Source of the DNA: JALZAI01 sp038207565 | GTDB lineage: Bacteria > Actinomycetota > Actinomycetes > Mycobacteriales > Jatrophihabitantaceae | DNA: 64,000 nt | Assembly: GCA_038207565.1 (NCBI GenBank) | Contig: JBBQZQ010000013.1 | Span: 26,337 to 90,336, forward strand | Reading direction: 5' to 3' | Shown here: piece by piece, positions 1-6,776 of the stretch | How the letters are laid out: each line of letters starts with the position of its first letter | Position numbering within the stretch: position 1 is the stretch's first letter | Program-made: the position numbers and the translations under genes | The notes under the pieces: model-generated | What the model saw: the letters and a program-made list of their open reading frames with translations, nothing else | Databases searched by the model: none | What the model was told of the DNA's origin: nothing

Positions 1-2
1 CC

Positions 3-632
3 GCCGCGCTGCGCCGTACCTACCTGCGCGGAACCCTCTCCGAGACGACGATCGCCGGCACTTGGTTCGAGCAGTTGCACGCCTGGTTCGACGAGGCCGT
101 CGAGACCGTCGGATGGGGCGAGGCGAACGCGCTGCAGGTCGCGACGATCGACGCCGCCGGGTTGCCGTCGCTGCGCACCGTCCTCGCCAAGGGCATCGAC
201 GAGCGGGGTGTCATCTTCTTCACCAACTACGAGTCGGCCAAAGGGCGCGAACTGGCCGGCCATCCGTACGCGGCGGCACAGTTTCTCTGGCAGTCGCACG
301 AGCGCGCGGCGCGGCTGCGCGGGCCGGTCCGCCGGGTGTCGCGGCAGGAGTCCGAGGACTACTTCGCGACCCGTCCCCGCGGGTCGCAGCTGGGCGCGTG
401 GGCCTCGCCGCAATCCCAGGTCGTCGCCTCGCGCGACGTGCTCGATCAGGCGCTCGCGGCGGTGGAACGGCGCTTCGGCGAGGGGCCGGTCCCGACGCCA
501 CCGACCTGGGGCGGGTTTCTCATCGAACCGGAGTCCGTCGAGTTCTGGCAGGGCCGTCCCGACCGGCTGCACGACCGGCTGCGCTTCCGTCGCGAGGACG
601 GCGCCTGGACGATCGAGAGGCTCGCACCGTGA
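3..632 (+). CDS. pdxH: Pyridoxamine 5'-phosphate oxidase, 5' end outside the window
   Basis: FMN-dependent oxidase that makes pyridoxal 5'-phosphate from pyridoxine or pyridoxamine 5'-phosphate, the last step of vitamin B6 synthesis and salvage in the cytoplasm. The frame is open from base 3 and already reads the family N-terminus (LRRTYLRGTL), so the true start lies left of the window. An internal TTG at 75 is not the start. Family signatures seen are the FMN-binding stretch SLRTVLAKGID, FFTNYES-KGREL, QLGAWAS-QS and the C-terminal EFWQGRPDRLHDR. The last four residues and the TGA stop lie inside the first unit of a tandem 71-bp repeat that runs to the next gene, so the natural C-terminus may have been altered by the repeat. 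Identity is firm; only the N-terminus is missing. Confidence 0.93.
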   Translation, partial: AALRRTYLRGTLSETTIAGTWFEQLHAWFDEAVETVGWGEANALQVATIDAAGLPSLRTVLAKGIDERGVIFFTNYESAKGRELAGHPYAAAQFLWQSHERAARLRGPVRRVSRQESEDYFATRPRGSQLGAWASPQSQVVASRDVLDQALAAVERRFGEGPVPTPPTWGGFLIEPESVEFWQGRPDRLHDRLRFRREDGAWTIERLAP

Positions 633-734
633 GCGAGCGCAGCGAGCGAACCGTGGGGATCGGCTTGGCCGGTCGAGCGAGCGAAGCGAGGCTCGCACCG
701 TGAGCGAGCGCAGCGAGCGAACCGTGGGGATCGG
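617..734 (+). repeat. Tandem 71-bp stop-start repeat, copy 1 (pdxH to amidohydrolase)
   Basis: An exact 47-bp sequence occurs at 617-663 and again at 688-734, an offset of 71 bp. Each copy contains GTGAGCGAGCGCAGCGAGCG, and a GCGAGCGAAGCGAG block lies between them. The first copy supplies the pdxH stop (TGA at 630-632). The same family occurs at 16972-17143 with the same 71-bp period, and in diverged form at 56607-56680. All three lie between two genes on the same strand. Confidence 0.8.
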
Positions 735-737
735 GCT

Positions 738-1871
738 GTGACGATCGACGTCGTCGCGCTCCGCCGCGACCTGCACGCCAATCCCGAACTGGCCTATCAC
801 GAGAAGCGCACCACCGGTGTGATCGTCGAGCAGCTGCGCAGGCTCGGTCTCGATCCGCAGGTGCAGCCGGCAGGCACCGGCGTGGTGTGCGACATCGGGA
901 CGGGGGCAGGCGCGTTGATCGCGTTGCGCGCCGACATCGACGCGTTGCCGCTCAGAGACGAGAAGGACGTTTCCTACCGCTCCACAGTCGACGGTGTCTG
1001 CCACGGTTGCGGCCACGACGCGCACACGGCGATCCTGCTCGGCGCAGCGGCCGAACTGGTCGCGGCCGATCTGCCCGGACGCGTCCGGCTGGTGTTCCAG
1101 CCCGCGGAGGAGACGGTCCCCGGTGGCGCCCTGTCGGTGTTGGCGTCGGGCGCGCTGGAGGACGTGTCGCGAATTTTCGCGGTGCACTGCGACCCGCGGC
1201 TGCACACCGGCCAGATCGGCCTGCGGGTCGGCGCGATCACGGCCGCCTGCGACCAGCTCGACGTCGCGCTCTCCGGACCAGGCGGGCACACCTCGCGCCC
1301 GCACCTGACCGCTGATCTCGTCTACGCCATGGGGCGACTGATCACCGACCTGCCCGGGTTGCTGTCCCGCAAGGTCGATCCGCGCGCCGCGCTGTCGCTG
1401 GTCTGGGGCTCGGCCGAAGCGGGACGCGCCGCGAATGCGATCCCGACCAGCGGCCTGCTGCGCGGAACGCTGAGGGTTCTCGACCGCCAGGCGAGTGAGG
1501 TGGCGGAGCCGCTGGTGCGGGAGTTGGTCGAGCAGATCCTGGCCCCCACCGGGGTCGGCGCCGAGGTCGCCTACCACCGCGGCGTGCCGCCCGTTGTCAA
1601 CGACGCCGGGGCGGTGGACGTGCAGCGGGCGGCCGTGTTGGGCTCGCTCGGCCCCCAGGGCCTGGCCGACACGGAGCAAAGCATGGGCGGCGAGGACTTC
1701 GCCTGGTACCTCGACGGCACCCCGGGCGCGCTGGCCCGCCTGGGCGTTCGGCGGGCCGGCTCACCCGCCTTCGACCTGCACCAGGGCACGTTCGATATCG
1801 ACGAGTCCGCACTGGCGGTAGGTGTTCGCTACACCGTTGCGCTGGCACTGCATGCAGTCGCTGGGCGCTGA
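738..1871 (+). CDS. M20 family amidohydrolase (N-acyl-amino-acid / hippurate hydrolase type)
   Basis: Zinc-dependent peptidase-like hydrolase of the M20D group, expected to remove acyl groups from N-acylated amino acids or related amides in the cytoplasm. Metal-binding motifs seen are ALRADIDALP, CHGCGHDAHT, FQPAEE and the late MGGEDFAWYL; the dimerisation domain begins near SGPGGHTSRPH. Its 377 residues are normal for the family. The start is GTG at 738, three bases after the end of the second repeat unit; no clear ribosome site precedes it. With the next two genes it resembles the mycobacterial amiA1 / cyclotransferase / lpdA neighbourhood (from memory), which makes an AmiA1-type enzyme likely. 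The natural substrate cannot be read from the sequence. Confidence 0.88.
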   Translation: MTIDVVALRRDLHANPELAYHEKRTTGVIVEQLRRLGLDPQVQPAGTGVVCDIGTGAGALIALRADIDALPLRDEKDVSYRSTVDGVCHGCGHDAHTAILLGAAAELVAADLPGRVRLVFQPAEETVPGGALSVLASGALEDVSRIFAVHCDPRLHTGQIGLRVGAITAACDQLDVALSGPGGHTSRPHLTADLVYAMGRLITDLPGLLSRKVDPRAALSLVWGSAEAGRAANAIPTSGLLRGTLRVLDRQASEVAEPLVRELVEQILAPTGVGAEVAYHRGVPPVVNDAGAVDVQRAAVLGSLGPQGLADTEQSMGGEDFAWYLDGTPGALARLGVRRAGSPAFDLHQGTFDIDESALAVGVRYTVALALHAVAGR

Positions 1872-1879
1872 CCCCGATC

Positions 1880-1918
1880 GTGGTTCCTTTCCCGGCAGCA
1901 GCTTGGGAAAAGAACCAC
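1880..1918. terminator. Bidirectional hairpin between convergent genes
   Basis: Two 14-base arms (1880-1893 and 1905-1918) pair with one mismatch around an 11-nt loop. The outer arms are GTGGTTC and GAACCAC, the inner ones TTTCCC and GGGAAA. It lies between the stop at 1871 and the convergent stop at 1918-1920, the expected place for a shared terminator. Confidence 0.7.
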
Positions 1919-2382
1919 TATTCGCCGAGGGAGCGGCAGGGACGGGCCAACAGTTCGGCGACGTACTCGCCGGGGGCCCCCGCGGCGTGTGCCGCCTCGG
2001 CGATGACGCCGAGCGCGAGGGCTGAGGGCAGCCCGCCCTCGTACCCCTCCAGCGCATAGACCCAGGCGAGTTCGTCGCCGTCCAGAGTGGAGATCCGCAG
2101 TTTGATCTTCTCGTAGAGGCCGGTGTCCGCTCCCTCCCAGGTGTCGAGGACGGCCTGATCGTGCGGTGACACGTCGTAGAGCGCCACGAAGACCTGGCTT
2201 GCGGCGTCCGGGACGATCATCGGCAACGCGCCGTCCCAACCGAGTTCTTCACCGCCGAACGTGAGCCGCCAGCCGTCGAGCCAACCCGTTCCGGCCGCCG
2301 GGGAGTGCGGGCAGCGCGACAGCATGCGCTCCGGGTCCATGTTGGAGCCGTAAGCCGCGTAAAGACCGCCCGAGGATGACAT
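1918..2382 (-). CDS. Gamma-glutamylcyclotransferase-like protein
   Basis: Small cytoplasmic protein of the gamma-glutamylcyclotransferase / AIG2-like fold, which releases 5-oxoproline from gamma-glutamyl compounds. Seen are the N-terminal substrate-loop motif YAAYGSNMDPERM (about residues 7-19), the core F-GEELGWDGALPMIVPD, the WEGADTGLYEKI stretch that should hold the catalytic acid, and a C-terminal helix. Its 154 residues fit the family. It is transcribed away from lpdA and towards the amidohydrolase, with which it shares a hairpin terminator. The exact substrate is unknown; actinobacterial members next to lpdA are mostly uncharacterised. Confidence 0.82.
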   Translation of the reverse strand: MSSSGGLYAAYGSNMDPERMLSRCPHSPAAGTGWLDGWRLTFGGEELGWDGALPMIVPDAASQVFVALYDVSPHDQAVLDTWEGADTGLYEKIKLRISTLDGDELAWVYALEGYEGGLPSALALGVIAEAAHAAGAPGEYVAELLARPCRSLGE

Positions 2383-2451
2383 CGGAGGCAGAGTACCGAT
2401 GCCCCGGCACCCGTGGGTCCCGGTCCTGGCATAACACTGGACAATGCAACG

Positions 2452-3861
2452 GTGAACCGCACGCGCATCGTGATCATCGGCGGCGGACCGGCCGGTTATG
2501 AATCCGCGCTGGTCGCAGCCCAGCTGGGTGCCGAGGTCACGGTCATCGACCGCGATGGTGTCGGGGGCTCGTGCGTGCTGACCGACTGCGTTCCGTCCAA
2601 GACGCTCATCGCTACCAGTGATCGCGTCACCGCGTTCCGCGACGCGCCCCGCGTCGGTGTCGGCGTGGCGTCCGACGACGTGGCCGTCGACCTGAGGTCG
2701 GTGAACGCGCGCATCAAGGCGCTCGCAGCGCAGCAGTCAGACGACATCCGCACTCGGCTGGTGAACGAGGGCGTGCGCGTGCTGTCCGGCGGCGGCCGAT
2801 TCGCCGTCGAGCAACCCGCACGTGCCCACAACGTCGAGGTCTACGACCCGGACGGGGCAATCCAGGAGACCGTCGAGGGCGACGTCGTGCTCCTGGCCAC
2901 GGGTGGCACGCCGCGCGTGCTCGACACCGCCGTCCCCGACGGGGAGCGCATCCTGTCCTGGCGCGACGTGTACGAGCTGACCGAACTGCCCGAGCATCTC
3001 GTGGTCATCGGCTCGGGTGTGACCGGCGCCGAGTTTGCAAGCGGGTACAGCGAATTGGGCGTGCCGGTGACCTTGGTGTCCAGCCGGGACCGCGTGCTGC
3101 CGGGTGAGGACCCGGACGCAGCCGCCGTGATCGAGGAGGTCTTCACCTCCCGAGGCGGCACACTTGTCCGGCGCGCTCGGGCGTCGGGGGTGCGGCGCAC
3201 CGATGACGGCGTCGTCGTGCAACTCCAGGACGGGCGGGCGGTCGAGGGCTCGCACGCGCTGATGTGTGTCGGTTCGGTCCCGAACACCGGGGGGCTCGGA
3301 CTGGAGCACGTCGGGGTCCAGCTCGCCGCTCACGGCTACCTCGAGGTCGACCGGGTCTCGCGCACTGCCGTGCCGTCGATCTACGCCGCCGGTGACTGCA
3401 CAGGGGTCCTGTTGCTCGCGTCCGTGGCAGGGATGCAGGGACGGATCGCGATGTGGCACGCGCTCGGTGAGGCGGTCACGCCGCTGCGGCTCAAGACGGT
3501 CGCTGCGAATGTGTTCACACACCCGGAGATCGCGACGGTGGGCATGGGATACGAGGCGATCTCGTCGGGCCAGGTGCCGGCGCGGACGGTCACCCTGCCG
3601 CTGGCGACCAACGCGCGCGCCAAGATGCAGGGCCAGCGTGAGGGATTCATCAAGTTGTTCTGCCGTCCGGCGACAGGCGTGGTGATCGGCGGGGTGGTGG
3701 TCGCGCCGGACGCGTCCGAGCTGATCTTCCCGCTGACGCTGGCGGTGCACCGCAGCCTCACCGTAGCCGACCTCGCGTCGACCATCGGCGTCTACCCGTC
3801 ATTGTCCGGCTCGGTCGCCGAGGCCGCGCGCCGACTCATGCTGCACGACGATCTGGATTGA
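2452..3861 (+). CDS. lpdA: NAD(P)H-quinone dehydrogenase / flavoprotein disulfide reductase (LpdA type)
   Basis: FAD enzyme of the pyridine nucleotide-disulfide oxidoreductase family. Actinobacterial LpdA is described as an NAD(P)H-dependent quinone reductase, not a lipoamide dehydrogenase. Seen are the FAD site IVIIGGGPAGYESA near the start, the NAD(P) site VVIGSGVTGAEFASGYSELG and the second FAD site IYAAGDCTGV. GGSCVLTDCVPSK keeps a C-x4-C pair, yet the C-terminal segment reads VYPSLSG where true lipoamide dehydrogenases have a catalytic His (HPT/HAH). The start is GTG at 2452, giving MNRTRIVIIGGG; an in-frame GTG at 2413 would add 13 residues before the FAD fold. It is followed after 13 bp by a small hypothetical gene and probably co-transcribed with it. 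Confidence 0.9.
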   Translation: MNRTRIVIIGGGPAGYESALVAAQLGAEVTVIDRDGVGGSCVLTDCVPSKTLIATSDRVTAFRDAPRVGVGVASDDVAVDLRSVNARIKALAAQQSDDIRTRLVNEGVRVLSGGGRFAVEQPARAHNVEVYDPDGAIQETVEGDVVLLATGGTPRVLDTAVPDGERILSWRDVYELTELPEHLVVIGSGVTGAEFASGYSELGVPVTLVSSRDRVLPGEDPDAAAVIEEVFTSRGGTLVRRARASGVRRTDDGVVVQLQDGRAVEGSHALMCVGSVPNTGGLGLEHVGVQLAAHGYLEVDRVSRTAVPSIYAAGDCTGVLLLASVAGMQGRIAMWHALGEAVTPLRLKTVAANVFTHPEIATVGMGYEAISSGQVPARTVTLPLATNARAKMQGQREGFIKLFCRPATGVVIGGVVVAPDASELIFPLTLAVHRSLTVADLASTIGVYPSLSGSVAEAARRLMLHDDLD

Positions 3862-3874
3862 GGGACGGTCTGAC

Positions 3875-4234
3875 ATGGCCAATCACGGAGACTTCTCGGC
3901 CGAGGCGCGCGAACGCGCCGGACGCACCGCGCAGGTGGCGTTCGTGTTCGCCGAGCGCGCCGAGGTGATCGTCGCAGCACTGCTAGAGGTACCGTCGGGA
4001 CATGTGCTCGTGGCCGTCGTGGACGGCGGGCACCAGTTCGCGGGCACGCACCACGTGGTGCAGAGCGAGCTGGCGCGGCGCATCCCCGAGCTGGAGCACC
4101 CCGACGGTTGGGCGATGGTGTTCTCGCCCGGGACGTCGGTCGCCGAGGTTCGCCGGCGCAGTGAGGAGATGGCCTCGATCGCACGGCAGCGTGCGGCCGC
4201 CATCGATCGGATCCTGGCTCGGCGGCAGTCTTGA
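3875..4234 (+). CDS. Hypothetical protein, 119 aa
   Basis: Not recognised. The start is ATG at 3875, 13 bp after the lpdA stop, so it is likely translated from the same mRNA. The product has no signal peptide or membrane segment. It has a central beta-rich stretch (GHVLVAVVDGGHQFAGTHHVV), then an acidic/aromatic segment (ELEHPDGWAMVFSPGTSVAEV), and ends in an Arg-rich helix. Codon use matches its neighbours. Its position suggests a role tied to LpdA, but nothing in the sequence gives a function. Confidence 0.6.
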   Translation: MANHGDFSAEARERAGRTAQVAFVFAERAEVIVAALLEVPSGHVLVAVVDGGHQFAGTHHVVQSELARRIPELEHPDGWAMVFSPGTSVAEVRRRSEEMASIARQRAAAIDRILARRQS

Positions 4235-4256
4235 GCCCAGGATTCGCGGGAACGGG

Positions 4257-4742
4257 ATGACCGGCCCATCTCGTCCACGGGGTGTGACCCGACTGCGCGC
4301 CCTGAGCTTCACGGCGATCGCGGTCGTGGCACTCAGCGCGTGCGGGGAGCGCGGGTCGGCGGGCGGCGCGTCCGGGTCGGGGAAGAGCGAACCGTCGACC
4401 ACCCGCGCCTCGCTGCCCGGCTCCGGCACGTCGAGCTCCGGCACGGTCGGCGCGGTGTCCGGGCGGGTGCTGACCGCGCCGACCTGCCCGGTCGAGCGGG
4501 CCGACTCGGCGTGCCCGCCGCGGCCGGTCCCGAACGCGGTCGTGACCGTGCGGTCACGAACGCGGCGTGTCGCCACGACGAAGTCCGACGCGGCCGGGCG
4601 GTTCACCTTGCGGCTGCCGGTCGGCAGCTACGTGCTGAGCGTGGCCGACCCGTACCGGCTGTCGTCGACCGCGCGCAGGACGATCGACGTGGGCGGGCAG
4701 CCGGTGCATGCGGACCTGGTGATCGACTCGGGTATCCGCTGA
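4257..4742 (+). CDS. Lipoprotein with a carboxypeptidase-regulatory-like (CarboxypepD_reg) domain
   Basis: Predicted membrane-anchored lipoprotein of 161 residues, exported by Sec. The start is ATG at 4257; earlier in-frame starts lie inside the previous gene. A basic n-region (RPRGVTRLR), a hydrophobic core and the lipobox LSAC with the lipidated Cys at residue 29 are clear. A Gly/Ser-rich linker to about residue 65 is followed by a small beta-sandwich: SGRVLTAPTCPV, PVPNAVVTVRSR, then AAGRFTLRLPVGSYVLSVADP. This pattern is typical of the carboxypeptidase-regulatory / transthyretin-like fold that decorates secreted proteins. No catalytic residues are seen. Ligand or partner is unknown. Confidence 0.75.
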   Translation: MTGPSRPRGVTRLRALSFTAIAVVALSACGERGSAGGASGSGKSEPSTTRASLPGSGTSSSGTVGAVSGRVLTAPTCPVERADSACPPRPVPNAVVTVRSRTRRVATTKSDAAGRFTLRLPVGSYVLSVADPYRLSSTARRTIDVGGQPVHADLVIDSGIR

Positions 4743-4770
4743 TCGTTCGCTACCCCGGTGCGCCGACCTC

Positions 4771-4810
4771 GGCATCCGGACCGGGACAGGGGCATCCGGA
4801 CCGGGACAGG
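4771..4810. repeat. Two 20-bp tandem repeats in a convergent spacer
   Basis: The unit GGCATCCGGACCGGGACAGG occurs exactly twice, end to end, between the lipoprotein stop and the convergent secreted-protein stop. It is a short local duplication of unknown role. Confidence 0.85.
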
Positions 4811-4861
4811 GGGCCGCCGGCACGGCGACCCCCTGCGACCAGCATCCTGGCCGAACGGCCG

Positions 4862-6448
4862 TCAGCAGAAGCCGACGCTGGCGATTCTCGTCTTCCACGT
4901 CCCGTTCGCCGCGAAGTACTGCTGTGCCACGACAGCCGAGTTGCTGCCTGCGCACAGCCCGTTCGCGAAGTAGTCCGGCGAGACCGAGGAGTAGTCGCCG
5001 AAGCGGTCCTGACCCGTGCTTGACCCGACCGGTGAGAAGTTGAGCCCCATCTTGTGGGTCAGCGTGTAACCGCTCTGTGCGTCGAACGCATCGCGGGTCG
5101 CGATGCTGGCGGCGGTGTCGGTGTAGGCCCAGTTCACGAACGCCAGCACACTGGCACCGTTGCGTTCCACCGCGATCGAGGGGTTGAAGTCGTCGCTCGT
5201 GCTGGAGTGGAATGCGGTCTGCACTGTATTCGTCATCGCCGCGACGTTGATATAGCCGAAGTCCACCCCTGGGAACGACCCGATCGCCACACCGTGCGCG
5301 AACCACAGACGGCTGTCGAGCTGGCTCGGGGCCCAGACGAGGCGTCCATCGAGCGGGTCCAGCGTCGCTGTCGTGCCCGGCTGGTTGACCCGGCGGGGCG
5401 GCGCCGCGAAGGAGTAGGCGACATCTCCCTTCAGGGCGAGGGCCGTCGTGTCCGACCGCGACGTGTTGGTCATGAAGTAGACGTGCATGACATTGGCCGC
5501 GTCGTCGGCGTCGAGCAGGTAAAGGCGCCCGGTGTCCTGCGTGGGACGGTCGCTCACGATGGCGGGAGCCGTCCCGAAAGGAACGCCGAAGGTGCGCGCG
5601 CTCCACCCGAATCCGTTGTACACGCGGGCTTTCGCCACCGAGAAGACCGTGGAACCGTTGTAGGTGTAGTTGCCGGCCGTCGGCTGGGCGAAGTTGTTCG
5701 TGGAGACGGCGAACGCGTCGGCGTCCATGCCGAGGACGGGGTAGTCCATCAGCTCGCCCGCCGGGAACGGTCCACCGGTGAACCCGGGTTTGTAGATGAA
5801 CCAGCCACCGGTCGGGTCACTCGACGCAGAGAATGCCAACCAGAGGCTGGCTATGCCGTTCACTGCCGTGATGTCGGTGAGGCTCATCGCGTAACGGTTC
5901 CAGGTGGGGTCATAGACCACGCGCGGGTCACTGAGCGCATCCGTGGTTCCCAGGAAGGTGTTCAGGCCGGTGCTTGTCAGCAGCGTGCCGGTCTTGGAGT
6001 ACACCGCGAGGTCGAGGTTGACCGACTCGACGATGTGCGACGGTCCGACCGCTGCGTTCACGTCCGGCGGCTGGCAGTTGCAGTTCGCCGCAGCCTGCGC
6101 GATCCCGTCGAACTGCCGGACGATCGTTCTGGCGACCAGCGGGACGGGACCGGACGAGGCTCCAGGCTTCTGACCGGTGGCGGCGCGACGCGGCAATTGG
6201 CTGCCGGAGTACGCCCCGCTCCTGAGCAGCGGAGCGTGGTTCCAGGCGTGGCTGGCCCCCCGCGAGGGCAGATCCCGCAGCACGACGTGTCGCGGCGCCG
6301 TCGACCCGGCGTGGCCTTTGCTCGCGATGGCGATGTCTGCCCGCGCGGGCGCGGCGCCGGATGACGCGGCGCTTGACCCTGCGGCGGACAGGGCAACTGT
6401 CAGTCCGACGGCACCCACCCCCGCTGCGACTCGAACGAATCTCATCAT
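4862..6448 (-). CDS. Large secreted protein with predicted beta-propeller body
   Basis: 528-residue exported protein of unknown function. The N-terminus is a classic Sec signal (RVAAGVGAVGLTVALSAAGSSAA), then about 100 low-complexity residues. The rest is rich in aromatic and Asp/Asn-containing beta repeats such as SDPRVVYDPTWNRYAMSLTDI, ELMDYPVLGMDADAFAVSTNNF and PSQLDSRLWFAHG, resembling sialidase- or NHL-like propeller blades without a recognisable catalytic set. Paired Cys occur in NCNCQPPD, with another Cys at the very C-terminus, fitting an extracellular disulfide-bonded protein. A promoter and a candidate PHO box lie upstream (6537-6599), so phosphate control is possible. Confidence 0.65.
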   Translation of the reverse strand: MMRFVRVAAGVGAVGLTVALSAAGSSAASSGAAPARADIAIASKGHAGSTAPRHVVLRDLPSRGASHAWNHAPLLRSGAYSGSQLPRRAATGQKPGASSGPVPLVARTIVRQFDGIAQAAANCNCQPPDVNAAVGPSHIVESVNLDLAVYSKTGTLLTSTGLNTFLGTTDALSDPRVVYDPTWNRYAMSLTDITAVNGIASLWLAFSASSDPTGGWFIYKPGFTGGPFPAGELMDYPVLGMDADAFAVSTNNFAQPTAGNYTYNGSTVFSVAKARVYNGFGWSARTFGVPFGTAPAIVSDRPTQDTGRLYLLDADDAANVMHVYFMTNTSRSDTTALALKGDVAYSFAAPPRRVNQPGTTATLDPLDGRLVWAPSQLDSRLWFAHGVAIGSFPGVDFGYINVAAMTNTVQTAFHSSTSDDFNPSIAVERNGASVLAFVNWAYTDTAASIATRDAFDAQSGYTLTHKMGLNFSPVGSSTGQDRFGDYSSVSPDYFANGLCAGSNSAVVAQQYFAANGTWKTRIASVGFC

Positions 6449-6536
6449 TGCTCCCTCCCGGCGCCGAGCGCCGGATCGATGCCGACGCCGTCAAAACGCC
6501 GGACCGCGCTGACCCAGCCGATGCTGAGCGACCCGA

Positions 6537-6565
6537 ACCATAGGGGAACGGGTGATCCTGGACAA
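6537..6565 (-). promoter_or_regulatory. Predicted promoter of the secreted protein
   Basis: Read on the minus strand, TTGTCC (6565-6560) and TATGGT (6542-6537) are separated by exactly 17 bp. The distance to the ATG at 6448 leaves a leader of about 80 nt. Confidence 0.5.
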
Positions 6566-6577
6566 TTCGGTTGGCAC

Positions 6578-6599
6578 GCAATGTGAGCTTCATGTGAAC
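6578..6599 (-). promoter_or_regulatory. Candidate PHO box (PhoP-type direct repeat)
   Basis: Read on the minus strand, two consecutive 11-bp units begin GTTCACAT and GCTCACAT. The 11-bp spacing and the G(T/C)TCA core match the direct-repeat PHO boxes of streptomycetes and the TCACA repeats bound by mycobacterial PhoP. It ends 12 bp upstream of the predicted -35, a good place for an activator. Only this one site was noticed. Confidence 0.4.
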
Positions 6600-6776
6600 T
6601 GGCCGGATCGTCGAGGGTCGCCAGTACCCGCGGGAGGTCAGCAGGCGCTCACATGCCGCGCCGCTTCCTCCCCCGACTGGCCCGTTTCGGGGCCGGAATG
6701 TGGGCGTTCGGGGGAGGAAGGGGCGCGCCGTTGCCGTCTACCAGCGCCGCCGCGACGACCGCCCCGACGACAGCGC

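Noticed and set aside
5054..6364. Plus-strand frame of 436 codons
   Set aside because: Antisense to the secreted protein, which has a signal peptide, promoter and beta-repeat pattern.
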